Shown here: piece after piece, positions 1 through 7,408 of the stretch
Position numbering within the stretch: position 1 is the first letter of the stretch
Layout of the letters: every line of letters begins with the position of its first letter
NCBI GenBank assembly: GCA_016711875.1
Contig: JADJSD010000023.1
Coordinates: 186,001 to 250,000, forward strand
Direction of reading: 5' to 3'
Origin: Betaproteobacteria bacterium
Lineage (GTDB): Bacteria; Pseudomonadota; Gammaproteobacteria; Burkholderiales; Usitatibacteraceae
DNA: 64,000 nucleotides
Program-made: the position numbers and the translations under genes
The notes under the pieces: generated by a model
The model's database searches: none
Seen by the model: the letters and a program-made list of their open reading frames with translations, nothing else
Told to the model about the DNA's origin: nothing

Positions 1-2
1 AT

Positions 3-1154
3 GCCTACCTCGACCGGAAGGCGCTCGACTGGCCGCGCACGTGCGCACACTTCGCCCCGCTCGCCGAACGCGCCTCGGACGAGAAGGCCTTCATCGGCGC
101 GCTCGAGTCACTCCTCGCCCAGCTCCACGATTCGCACGCACACCTGGGCACGAACACGATGGCCTCGCCTCGCCTGGTGCCTTCGCAGGCCGATGCGATG
201 GCCGCCTGGGTCGACGGCCGTGCCCGGGTGACCGACGTACGCGAGGACTCGGCCGCCGCGCGAGCGGGCCTCGCGCCGGGCGATGAGATCGTCACGATCG
301 ACGACGTGCCGGTCGCCAGAGCCGCCGCCGTGCACGAACCCCTGTTCCTCGATGGCGATCGCGCCGAAGCTCGCGACTGGGCCCTGCGGATCGCGCTGGC
401 CGGTCGCCATGAGGCGTCGCAGGTGCGGCTCGGCGTGCGATCGCGCGGCGCCACGCGCACGGTCGCCTATTCCCCGGCCCACCCGAAGTCCGCGAATCGG
501 CTCGAGGCGTCGATGCAGGACGGCATCGCCCACCTGCGCATCCGCAATTCGCTCGGCGAGGCGGCGCTCGTGAAGGACATCGATGCTGCCCTTGATCGTT
601 TCGCCGACGCGCGCGGACTCGTGCTCGACCTGCGCGATACGCCGAGCGGCGGCAATTCGACGGTCGCGCGCGGGATCCTCGGGCGGTTCGTCGATCGCCT
701 CGCGCCCTACCAGCGCCACGAGCTGGTGTCCGAATTCCGCGCGACCGGCATCCGGCGGATCTGGACCGAGTCCGTCGCGCCGCGTGGCGTGAAGTTTCGC
801 GGCTCCGTGGTCGTTCTCGCCGGCCCGTGGACGGGGAGCATGGGCGAGGGAATCGCCATCGGGCTCAACGCGGCGCGCGGCGCGCCCGTCCTGGGGCGCC
901 CGATGGCAAGGCTCCTTGGCGCGTTGGGCGAAATCTCGCTACCCCGCTCGCACATCGTGGCGCGCATTCCCGTCGAGACGCTGCATCACGTCGATGGCAC
1001 GCCCCGCGAGGTCTTCGTGCCCTGCGCGGTGGAGCCCGGGGGCGAAGGCGATGGGGAGCTCGCGAAGGCCCGGCGACTGGCGGCCTGGCTCGCGCAACGC
1101 GACGGCCCGAACCCGCTCGGTGCGAAGTCCTGCGCCGGCGTGCCCTCGACGTGA
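3..1154 (+). CDS. S41-family peptidase with PDZ domain (5' truncated by window edge)
   Basis: The reading frame is already open at base 3, so the N-terminus (including any signal peptide) lies outside the window. Visible order: a conserved helix ending LHDSHAHLG (about residues 43-51), a PDZ-like segment with ARAGLAPGDEI (about residues 86-96), then the S41 core. The core holds GLVLDLRDTPSGG and the nucleophile motif GPWTGSMGEG, with candidate Ser279 and Glu282 counted from base 3. This is the C-terminal-processing-protease fold, normally periplasmic or secreted and cleaving protein C-termini. The usual catalytic Lys is not obvious in the following GRPMARLLGA segment, so activity is unproven. 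The next gene begins 130 bases downstream on the same strand. The family call is secure; substrate and full length are unknown. Confidence 0.8.
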   Translation, partial: AYLDRKALDWPRTCAHFAPLAERASDEKAFIGALESLLAQLHDSHAHLGTNTMASPRLVPSQADAMAAWVDGRARVTDVREDSAAARAGLAPGDEIVTIDDVPVARAAAVHEPLFLDGDRAEARDWALRIALAGRHEASQVRLGVRSRGATRTVAYSPAHPKSANRLEASMQDGIAHLRIRNSLGEAALVKDIDAALDRFADARGLVLDLRDTPSGGNSTVARGILGRFVDRLAPYQRHELVSEFRATGIRRIWTESVAPRGVKFRGSVVVLAGPWTGSMGEGIAIGLNAARGAPVLGRPMARLLGALGEISLPRSHIVARIPVETLHHVDGTPREVFVPCAVEPGGEGDGELAKARRLAAWLAQRDGPNPLGAKSCAGVPST

Positions 1155-1284
1155 GCCGCTTCGGCCTCCCGATGCGTGGCGTGGCCCGGGTGAGAACGGC
1201 GCAACTTGCGGCAGGCGCGAGGGCTCACGGATCATCGCGAAGCGCATCGACTGCACGGCCCCCCAATCACGATCGGAGACCCTG

Positions 1285-1695
1285 ATGAGAACTGCCCTTG
1301 CCGCCTTCTTTCTGGCCGCGGTCTTGCCCGCTGCTGCCGCGGGCTCCTTCGACGCCGACGTGGAACTCATGCCCATCCGTCGCCAGGTGCCCGACCTGTG
1401 GGCCGCGCTCGGGCAGTCCTTCGATCTCGCCAAGAGCGGCTGGGCCAATCGCATCGGCACGCCCGTCAACGCGGAACTCGGCGGGCGCCGCATCGGGCCC
1501 TACTGCCTGGCGGCGAAGCCGAAGGGGGCGCCGGGTCCGAACAGCTGGGAGATCTGCTTCAACACGGAGGCGAAGTATTCCGACGCGCGCGGCTTGCCGG
1601 CGCTGCTGGAGAACGCCAAGTCGGTCGAGGAAACATTCGCCTCCGTCGAGATCAAGCCGATGGGCGGGCGCCTGCCTGCTCCCCTTTCCCGCTGA
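1285..1695 (+). CDS. Small secreted protein of unknown function
   Basis: This encodes 136 residues. The start ATG follows a purine-rich ribosome site (GGAGAC, about 5 bases upstream). Residues 1-20 (MRTALAAFFLAAVLPAAAAG) form a clear Sec signal peptide with an Ala-rich cleavage region, so the mature protein should be periplasmic or secreted. The mature part has two Cys residues (in PYCLAAKP and WEICFNTEA) that could form a disulfide. No known domain was recognised. It lies between the S41 peptidase and the AlkD-like gene on the same strand, but the gaps (130 and 27 bases) do not prove an operon. Function unknown. Confidence 0.7.
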   Translation: MRTALAAFFLAAVLPAAAAGSFDADVELMPIRRQVPDLWAALGQSFDLAKSGWANRIGTPVNAELGGRRIGPYCLAAKPKGAPGPNSWEICFNTEAKYSDARGLPALLENAKSVEETFASVEIKPMGGRLPAPLSR

Positions 1696-1722
1696 CATCG
1701 CAGCAGCCGAACGGCGGCCATC

Positions 1723-2469
1723 GTGAAGTCGGGATCGCGCGAGTCGAAGGAGGCCGGCACCGCCGAGGGGGTCCGGCGGATCCTCGCCCGCCTCGAATCG
1801 CTCGGCAGCGCCCGCGATCGCGAGGGCATGGCGCGTTTCGGCATCGTCTCGGCCCGCGCGTTCGGCGTGTCCATGCCGGTGCTCCGCGACATGGCCCGGG
1901 CCCATCGGCGCGATCACGAGCTCGCCTTGGCGCTCTGGGAGGCGGGATGGCACGAGACGCGGCTCCTCGCCTGCATCGTCGAGGACGCCGCGCAGGTGAC
2001 GCCCGCGCAGATGGATGCCTGGGCGCGCGACTTCGACAACTGGGCGGTGTGCGACACGGCGTGCTTCCAGCTCTTCGACCGCACGCCTCACGCGTGGGGG
2101 AAGGCTCGGCAGTGGGCGAAGCGCCGCGACGAGTTCACGCGCCGCGGGGCCTTCGCGATCCTCGCCGGACTCGCGGTACACGCCAAGCGCATGGCCGACG
2201 AGCCGTTCATCGACGCGTTGCCCCTCATCGAGGCGGCCGCCGGCGATGGGCGCAACTTCGTGAAGAAGGCGGTGAGCTGGGCGCTGCGCGAGATCGGCAA
2301 GCGGCGGTTCGCGCTCCATGCGCCTTGCGTCGAAGTGGCCCGTCGCCTGGCCGCTTCGACCGACCCGGCCGCGCGGTGGGTCGGCAGGGATGCGCTGCGC
2401 GAGTTCGCCAGCGAGAAGATCGTGGCGAGGTTCGGGGAGCAGGCCCGGCCGCGAAACCCCGTAGACTGA
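1723..2469 (+). CDS. AlkD-like DNA alkylation repair protein
   Basis: This encodes 248 residues from a GTG start. It is an all-helical HEAT-like-repeat protein of the DNA alkylation repair (AlkC/AlkD) superfamily, whose AlkD members excise alkylated purines without base flipping. The motif NWAVCDT gives the Trp-x3-Asp spacing that matches the catalytic pair of Bacillus AlkD (Trp109/Asp113). KRRDEFTRRGAFAIL then carries conserved Arg residues where AlkD has its DNA-contacting Arg. The C-terminal repeat DGRNFVKKAVSWALREIGKR is a typical family signature. It is followed after 4 bases by the DUF1697 gene, so the two are probably co-transcribed. Family confidence is good; glycosylase activity is inferred. 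Confidence 0.85.
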   Translation: MKSGSRESKEAGTAEGVRRILARLESLGSARDREGMARFGIVSARAFGVSMPVLRDMARAHRRDHELALALWEAGWHETRLLACIVEDAAQVTPAQMDAWARDFDNWAVCDTACFQLFDRTPHAWGKARQWAKRRDEFTRRGAFAILAGLAVHAKRMADEPFIDALPLIEAAAGDGRNFVKKAVSWALREIGKRRFALHAPCVEVARRLAASTDPAARWVGRDALREFASEKIVARFGEQARPRNPVD

Positions 2470-2473
2470 AGGC

Positions 2474-3016
2474 ATGCGATTCGTCGTCCTCCTTCGCGGC
2501 GTGAACGTCGGCCGCGGCAACCGCGTGCCCATGGCCGATTTCCGCGCGATGCTCGAGACGCTGGGTTTTTCCCGCGTGAAGACGCTGCTCAACAGCGGCA
2601 ACGCCGTATTCGAGAGCAAGGGGCGGTCCCCGCCCGCCGCTCACGCCACGCGAATCGCGGCGGCCTTATCCGAGCGGATGGGTGTCGACGTCCTCGTCAT
2701 CGTGAAGTCCGCGCCGGAATGGGAGGCCCTCATCGCCGGCAATCCGCTCGCCGATCGCGCGGACGACCCCTCACGGCTCATCGCGGTCATCGCGCCGCAC
2801 GCGAGCGTGCTCGAGGCCCTGGCGCCGGTGGGCGAGCTCGTGACGAAGCGCGAGGCCTGGCACGTGGGTCACGACGCGGCGTACCTGCACTGCGCCGAGG
2901 GCATCCTGGAAAGCAAGGCCGGAGCGGCGCTGCTCGGCAAGCACGGCCGGGCGGCCACGACCCGCAACTGGGCTACGGTGCTGAAGATCGCGGCGTTGCT
3001 GCGAGAACCCGGCTGA
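2474..3016 (+). CDS. DUF1697 domain-containing protein
   Basis: This encodes 180 residues. The opening motif VVLLRGVNVGRGNRVPM and the following TLLNSGNAVFES are diagnostic of DUF1697. The C-terminal GRAATTRNWATVLKIAAL is the other conserved block. Members are small cytosolic proteins of unknown biochemical role. The gene starts 4 bases after the AlkD-like gene and probably shares its transcript. The 260 bases that follow contain no gene and carry the regulatory palindrome of the molybdoenzyme operon. Confidence 0.85.
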   Translation: MRFVVLLRGVNVGRGNRVPMADFRAMLETLGFSRVKTLLNSGNAVFESKGRSPPAAHATRIAAALSERMGVDVLVIVKSAPEWEALIAGNPLADRADDPSRLIAVIAPHASVLEALAPVGELVTKREAWHVGHDAAYLHCAEGILESKAGAALLGKHGRAATTRNWATVLKIAALLREPG

Positions 3017-3191
3017 GCGATTCCCCCTGCGGGTCGCGGCACGCCTCGCCGATCTCGAGGATGGCGGGCTGCCAATTCGCCCTTCACGGCGTGGCTCCGG
3101 AGGTTGCTGCTGTTCAATTTCGGTGCCGCACCGATCGCATCCGAACTGGGACTTCGGTGCTAGGCCTGAAGTGTCATCCAGGGCTGACAGG

Positions 3192-3205
3192 TTGACTCGG
3201 GTCAA
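3192..3205. promoter_or_regulatory. FNR/CRP-family operator-like palindrome upstream of the molybdoenzyme operon
   Basis: A perfect 14-bp dyad TTGAC-N4-GTCAA lies 71 bases before the ATG at 3277. It has the architecture of FNR/DNR-type sites (FNR consensus TTGAT-N4-ATCAA). The dyad centre is about 41 bases upstream of an A/T-rich stretch at 3221-3240 where a start site could lie, the spacing of a class II activator site. That the downstream enzyme is an anaerobic-type respiratory molybdoenzyme supports the reading. Binding and the actual start site are inferred. Confidence 0.55.
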
Positions 3206-3276
3206 TTTTCCGGAGGTCCTTGAAATTAGCTTGTGCGTGTGCCCCATCCGGGGACGTCGCATCCAGGGAGGGATCG

Positions 3277-5859
3277 ATGACGCACGCACAACCCATCACG
3301 TTCACCCGGCGCGAGTTCATGGCCGCGGGCGCGGCCACCTCGGCCAGCGCCCTCGGCCTGTCGCTCGCCTGGCCCACCGACGCGCAGGTGAAGCAAATGG
3401 AAGGGGCGGGCTTTCGCAAGAAGCCCGTCACCTGTTTCGTCTGCGGCGCGGGCTGCGGCCTCTATGCCATGGTCAAGGAGGGCGTCCAACCCGACGAGAA
3501 CTCCGTGGTCATGATGCCCAACCCGGCCCACCCGCAGCGCGGTTACTGCGGCCGCGGCGCCTCGGCGATGTGGTACTGGAACCACCCGATGCGGCTGAAG
3601 AAGCCGCTCAAGCGAACCGGCGAGCGGGGCGAGGGCAAGTTCCAGCCGATCGAATGGAACCAGGCGCTCGACGAGATCGCCGCGAAGCTGAAGGCGGTCG
3701 TCGAGAAGCACGGCGAGAAGGCCGTGGCCCTCACGGCGCACGACCTCACGGCCATCGCGCAGTTCTTCGGCTACGCCCTGGGCACGCCCAACACGGTGAA
3801 TCACTCGGCCACCTGCCAGACGGCCGGCACGATCGCGCGCCGCTGGATCTTCGAGGCGCCGTACAACGCCAACAACCGGGTCGATCCGGACTACGAGAAC
3901 GCGCGCTACGTGCTCTTCGTCGGCCGGACGCTGCAGGCCTCGATGGGCGCGCAGCACCGCCTCGCGCTCGCCAAGGAAAAGGGCGCGACGGTGATCTTCG
4001 TCGATCCGCGCATGCCCGAGGGCGCCATGGCCGGCGCCGAATGGGTGCCCATCAAGCCCGGCACCGACACCGCCTTCGGCCTCGCGCTCGCGCACGTGAT
4101 CCTGGCCGAGAAGACGTTCGACGCGGAGTTCCTCGCGAAGCACACCACGCTGCCCTTCCTCGTGAAGGCCGACGGCATGCCGGTCACGCAGGCCGACCTG
4201 AAGGCGAAGGGAGATGCGACCCTGTATGCGGTGTGGGACGCGAAGCGCGGCGCGCCGGCCTTCGTCGGCGTGAAGCGAGACGAAGAGGGCAAGTCGACCG
4301 CGTTCGCGGGCGACCTCGAGACCGACGCGCAGCTCGACTTCGCCGGCGAGGTCCGCTTCGCCGCCGGCGGGCCCCAGCCCGTCACCACCGCCTTCAACAA
4401 GTTCGTCGAGCGATGCGCGACGTTCGCACCCGCGGAAGCGGCCCGCATCACCGGCATACCCGCGGACGTCATCCGCCGCATCGCACGCGACTTCGCCGCG
4501 CAGCGCGGCGTGTGCGACGACAGCTGGTACAACGCGCGCAACGGCAACGATTTCGACGCCGTGCGCTCGATGGTCATCCTCAACGCGCTCGTGGGCAACC
4601 TCGACAAGCCCGGCGGCCTTTGCTTCACGGGGTCGGCCGGCGTCGGCGGGCTCGTGAGCTTCAAGGGCAAGACGGGCGAGGTGAAGAACGTGCTCGGCAA
4701 GTCGTGGACGATCGCCGAGACCAAGCGCATCGACACCGTCACCTATCCCGAGTCGAACGGCACGTTCGACGCGGTGTACACCGCCATGCTCGAGGGCAAG
4801 CCCTATCCCGTGCGCGCGCTCTTCACGGTCGGGACGACACTGCTGTATCGCGATGCCAACACCGATCGCGTGAGGAAGGCGCTCAAGGCCCTCGACCTGC
4901 TCGTGGTTCAGGACATCCTGCCCCACGAGGTCTGCGACTATGCGGACTACGTGCTCCCGGCGAGCTACTTCCTCGAGCGGCCCGAGGTCGCGGGGACGAA
5001 GTGGACGATGCACTCCGCCATCCAGGTCTCCGAGAAGATCCTCCCGGCCCCGGCCGGCTGCGAAGCGCGCGATGACCTCTGGATGCTGATGGAGGTGCTT
5101 CGCCGTGCCTACCCGGACCGCGCCGAGCGCGCGGGCTGGGAGAGCGCCTGGGCCGACCCGGCGCGCTACCTTTCCGAGTGCGTACCCCGTATCGAGAAGG
5201 CCCGCCTGGGCGCCGCGCTCAAGCGCGCCGCGGAGAAGGACCCCGACGCGCCGGCGAAGATCGAGAAGGACCTGCACGAGAAGGGCTTCAGCGTCATCGC
5301 GAAGAAAAAGTACAAGGGGATTCCGTACGCGAAGCCGCTGGACACGCCGAGCGGGCGCGTCGAGGTGTATGCCCTTCGCGGCCTGCTCAACGAGAAGCTG
5401 CGTGCCAAGACCGATCCGCTGCCGCGCTACACGCCGGTCGTGGCCTACAAGGCGCCCGGCAAGCCCGACGAGTTCGTGATGGTGAGCGGCAAGAACCCGA
5501 CGAACGGCTCCGGCACGGCGGTGTTCGGCTGGCCCGGCAAGTTCGTGGGCGACCGTTCGGTGTGGATCAACCCCGTCGATGCCGATCGTCTCGGCGTGAA
5601 GGACGGCTCGGCGATCGTGCTCGAAGGCCTCGACAACGGCGTGAAGGGCGGCGCCTTGGCCAAGGTGACGCGCCGGGTGATGCCCGGGGTGCTCTTCACC
5701 TACGGCTTCTCGGCGGGCTTCCGCGGCAAGCTCGGCGCCGATCCGCGCTTCGATTTCATGCGCGAGGGCGTGAACACGCACTGGTTCGCCCGGGGATTCG
5801 CCGAGCCGGTCATCGGCAACATGGCGAACAACGTGTCCGTCCGACTCGCGAAGGCCTAG
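3277..5859 (+). CDS. Tat-exported molybdopterin oxidoreductase catalytic subunit (PsrA/PhsA-like)
   Basis: This encodes 860 residues. The ATG at 3277 is chosen over the upstream in-frame ATG at 3220 because it follows a strong AGGGAGG site and puts a twin-arginine signal (TRREFMAAGAATSASALGL) at the N-terminus. A [4Fe-4S] motif Cys53-x2-Cys56-x3-Cys60-x30-Cys91 precedes the bis-MGD domains. Cys180, in HSATCQTAG, is the likely molybdenum ligand as in polysulfide/thiosulfate reductase, Nap and Fdh-type enzymes. The C-terminal molybdopterin-binding domain includes NPTNGSGTAVFGWPGKF. Length fits the PsrA/PhsA/TtrA group. With the ferredoxin and NrfD genes downstream it should form a periplasm-facing quinol-linked respiratory complex. 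The true substrate (polysulfide, thiosulfate, tetrathionate or another oxyanion) cannot be read from sequence. Confidence 0.9.
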   Translation: MTHAQPITFTRREFMAAGAATSASALGLSLAWPTDAQVKQMEGAGFRKKPVTCFVCGAGCGLYAMVKEGVQPDENSVVMMPNPAHPQRGYCGRGASAMWYWNHPMRLKKPLKRTGERGEGKFQPIEWNQALDEIAAKLKAVVEKHGEKAVALTAHDLTAIAQFFGYALGTPNTVNHSATCQTAGTIARRWIFEAPYNANNRVDPDYENARYVLFVGRTLQASMGAQHRLALAKEKGATVIFVDPRMPEGAMAGAEWVPIKPGTDTAFGLALAHVILAEKTFDAEFLAKHTTLPFLVKADGMPVTQADLKAKGDATLYAVWDAKRGAPAFVGVKRDEEGKSTAFAGDLETDAQLDFAGEVRFAAGGPQPVTTAFNKFVERCATFAPAEAARITGIPADVIRRIARDFAAQRGVCDDSWYNARNGNDFDAVRSMVILNALVGNLDKPGGLCFTGSAGVGGLVSFKGKTGEVKNVLGKSWTIAETKRIDTVTYPESNGTFDAVYTAMLEGKPYPVRALFTVGTTLLYRDANTDRVRKALKALDLLVVQDILPHEVCDYADYVLPASYFLERPEVAGTKWTMHSAIQVSEKILPAPAGCEARDDLWMLMEVLRRAYPDRAERAGWESAWADPARYLSECVPRIEKARLGAALKRAAEKDPDAPAKIEKDLHEKGFSVIAKKKYKGIPYAKPLDTPSGRVEVYALRGLLNEKLRAKTDPLPRYTPVVAYKAPGKPDEFVMVSGKNPTNGSGTAVFGWPGKFVGDRSVWINPVDADRLGVKDGSAIVLEGLDNGVKGGALAKVTRRVMPGVLFTYGFSAGFRGKLGADPRFDFMREGVNTHWFARGFAEPVIGNMANNVSVRLAKA

Positions 5860-5868
5860 GAGATCGCC

Positions 5869-6450
5869 ATGAGCCAAGCACAAGCCAAGCGTTACGCGCA
5901 TCTCTTCGACACGACGAGGTGCATCAACTGCGCCGCCTGCACCGTGGCGTGCGCCGCGACCAACCAGCCCGAACTGCGCCTGCACGAGGACCCGGGCTGG
6001 CACGCGCTGCCTTCCAACATCCGCCGCGTCGAGCTGAACATCCGCGACCGGCCGTCGCTGCTGCTGGTGCAGTGCCAGCATTGCGACAACGCGCCGTGCA
6101 TCCGCACGTGCCCGTTCGGCGCCATGTACAAGGAGGCGTCCACGGGGCTCGTGAAGCTCGACGAGAAGCGCTGCATCGGCTGCAGCTATTGCGTCGCGGC
6201 CTGCCCGTACAACGTGCGCTGGAAGCACCCGAAGACCGGGCTGCCCATGAAGTGCATGGGCAAGACCTGCGAGTCGCTCGTGGCGGCGGGGCAGTCGCCC
6301 GCCTGCGTGGCGGCCTGCCCGGCCGAGGCACGCGCCTTCGGCGACCTCAACGATCCGGCCAGCCGGATCTCCCAGCGGGTTCGCGCGGGCCGGACCATCC
6401 GCCTGCTCGAGTCCCGCGGCACGGAACCCAACTACTTCGTGGTGGTGTAG
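5869..6450 (+). CDS. 4x[4Fe-4S] ferredoxin subunit (PsrB/NrfC/DmsB-like)
   Basis: This encodes 193 residues and starts 9 bases after the catalytic subunit stop. Four Cys clusters are visible: CINCAACTVAC near residue 18, CQHCDNAPCIRTCP, CIGCSYCVAACP, and KCMGKTC...CVAACP. This is the standard electron-transfer subunit of complex-iron-sulfur molybdoenzymes, passing electrons between the membrane quinol site and the catalytic subunit. There is no signal peptide of its own, consistent with co-export with the Tat-bearing partner. It sits in the middle of a three-gene operon. Confidence 0.93.
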   Translation: MSQAQAKRYAHLFDTTRCINCAACTVACAATNQPELRLHEDPGWHALPSNIRRVELNIRDRPSLLLVQCQHCDNAPCIRTCPFGAMYKEASTGLVKLDEKRCIGCSYCVAACPYNVRWKHPKTGLPMKCMGKTCESLVAAGQSPACVAACPAEARAFGDLNDPASRISQRVRAGRTIRLLESRGTEPNYFVVV

Positions 6451-6452
6451 CC

Positions 6453-7385
6453 ATGACTATCTTTCCCGACATGCAATCGCAGGTGGACGTCGCCCACTGG
6501 GGCTGGGACATCGCCGTGTTCCTCTGGCTGGTGGGACTTTCCGGCATGGGCACCTTCGCGTACTACTGGCTGCGGCGCGCGCCGCTCGCCTGGATGACGC
6601 TCATCACCGTGGGCGCGGGCCTCGTCGTGGTGTTCTCCCACCTGTCCCGGTGGTGGAACCTGCCGGTGGCGGTCTTCCACGCGATCGTCAACTTCAGCTT
6701 CAACTGGGGCTCGTGGATGATGATCGGCATCGCCCTCCTGTCGATCCAGGCGGTGCTCGCCCTGCTGCTGTGCGTGCACCATGTCGCGCTCTCGCGCGGC
6801 TGGGCGCAGTCCGGCGGCCTGGCCGCGACGCTGTCGAAGGCGGCCGCCCTGGTGGCGACGCGCAACGTCCCGCTCGCGCTCGTCGCCGCGTTCGGCGTGC
6901 TGGTGACGATCTACTCCGGCTTCCTGCTCACGCAGGCCGTCGGCGTGCCCCTTTGGAACACGTCGCTCCTGCCCATCCTGTGGGTCTTCAGCGCCGGCGT
7001 CGCCGTCCTGGACGTGCTGGACCTGTTCCACCTCCAGGGCTGGATCGAGGAGGCCATCGATCGCACGCTGATGAAGCTCACCCTCGTCATGGAGAGCATC
7101 AAGCTCATGATGCTCGGCGCCTTCGTCTACGTGGGCGTCTCGGGGACGAGCGCCGGGGCGCGCATGGGCGCGAGCGACCTCGTGTCCGGCGATCTCGCGC
7201 CGATGTTCTGGGGCGGCGTGATCCTCTTCGGCGCGCTGGTGCCGATGGGCGCGGTGGCGTACTCGCTCGGCGTTCGCAAGATCCGCTCGGTGGTGGCGGT
7301 CGGCGCGGTCCTCGGCCTGGCGGGCGGATTGCTGCTGCGCGCCTCGATCCTGCTCGCGGGGCGCTACGAGACGCTCGTCTTCTGA
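6453..7385 (+). CDS. NrfD/PsrC-family membrane anchor subunit
   Basis: This encodes 310 residues, starting 2 bases after the ferredoxin stop, so translational coupling is likely. The protein is almost entirely hydrophobic, with about eight predicted membrane segments. Examples are DIAVFLWLVGLSGMGTFAYY near the N-terminus and SVVAVGAVLGLAGGLLLRA near the C-terminus. NrfD/PsrC proteins hold the quinol site and need no haem. Together with the two preceding genes it completes a PsrABC-like complex. The menaquinone operon in the same window (19696-26809) supplies a fitting electron donor. Confidence 0.88.
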   Translation: MTIFPDMQSQVDVAHWGWDIAVFLWLVGLSGMGTFAYYWLRRAPLAWMTLITVGAGLVVVFSHLSRWWNLPVAVFHAIVNFSFNWGSWMMIGIALLSIQAVLALLLCVHHVALSRGWAQSGGLAATLSKAAALVATRNVPLALVAAFGVLVTIYSGFLLTQAVGVPLWNTSLLPILWVFSAGVAVLDVLDLFHLQGWIEEAIDRTLMKLTLVMESIKLMMLGAFVYVGVSGTSAGARMGASDLVSGDLAPMFWGGVILFGALVPMGAVAYSLGVRKIRSVVAVGAVLGLAGGLLLRASILLAGRYETLVF

Positions 7386-7408
7386 GGCGATCGTCCCCGG
7401 GGGGGCCG

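Noticed and set aside
3226..6228. 1000-residue open frame on the minus strand opposite the molybdoenzyme operon
   Set aside because: It is the complement of a well-supported operon; its composition is Arg/Ala/His/Val-rich with no domain, as expected when high G+C removes stops.
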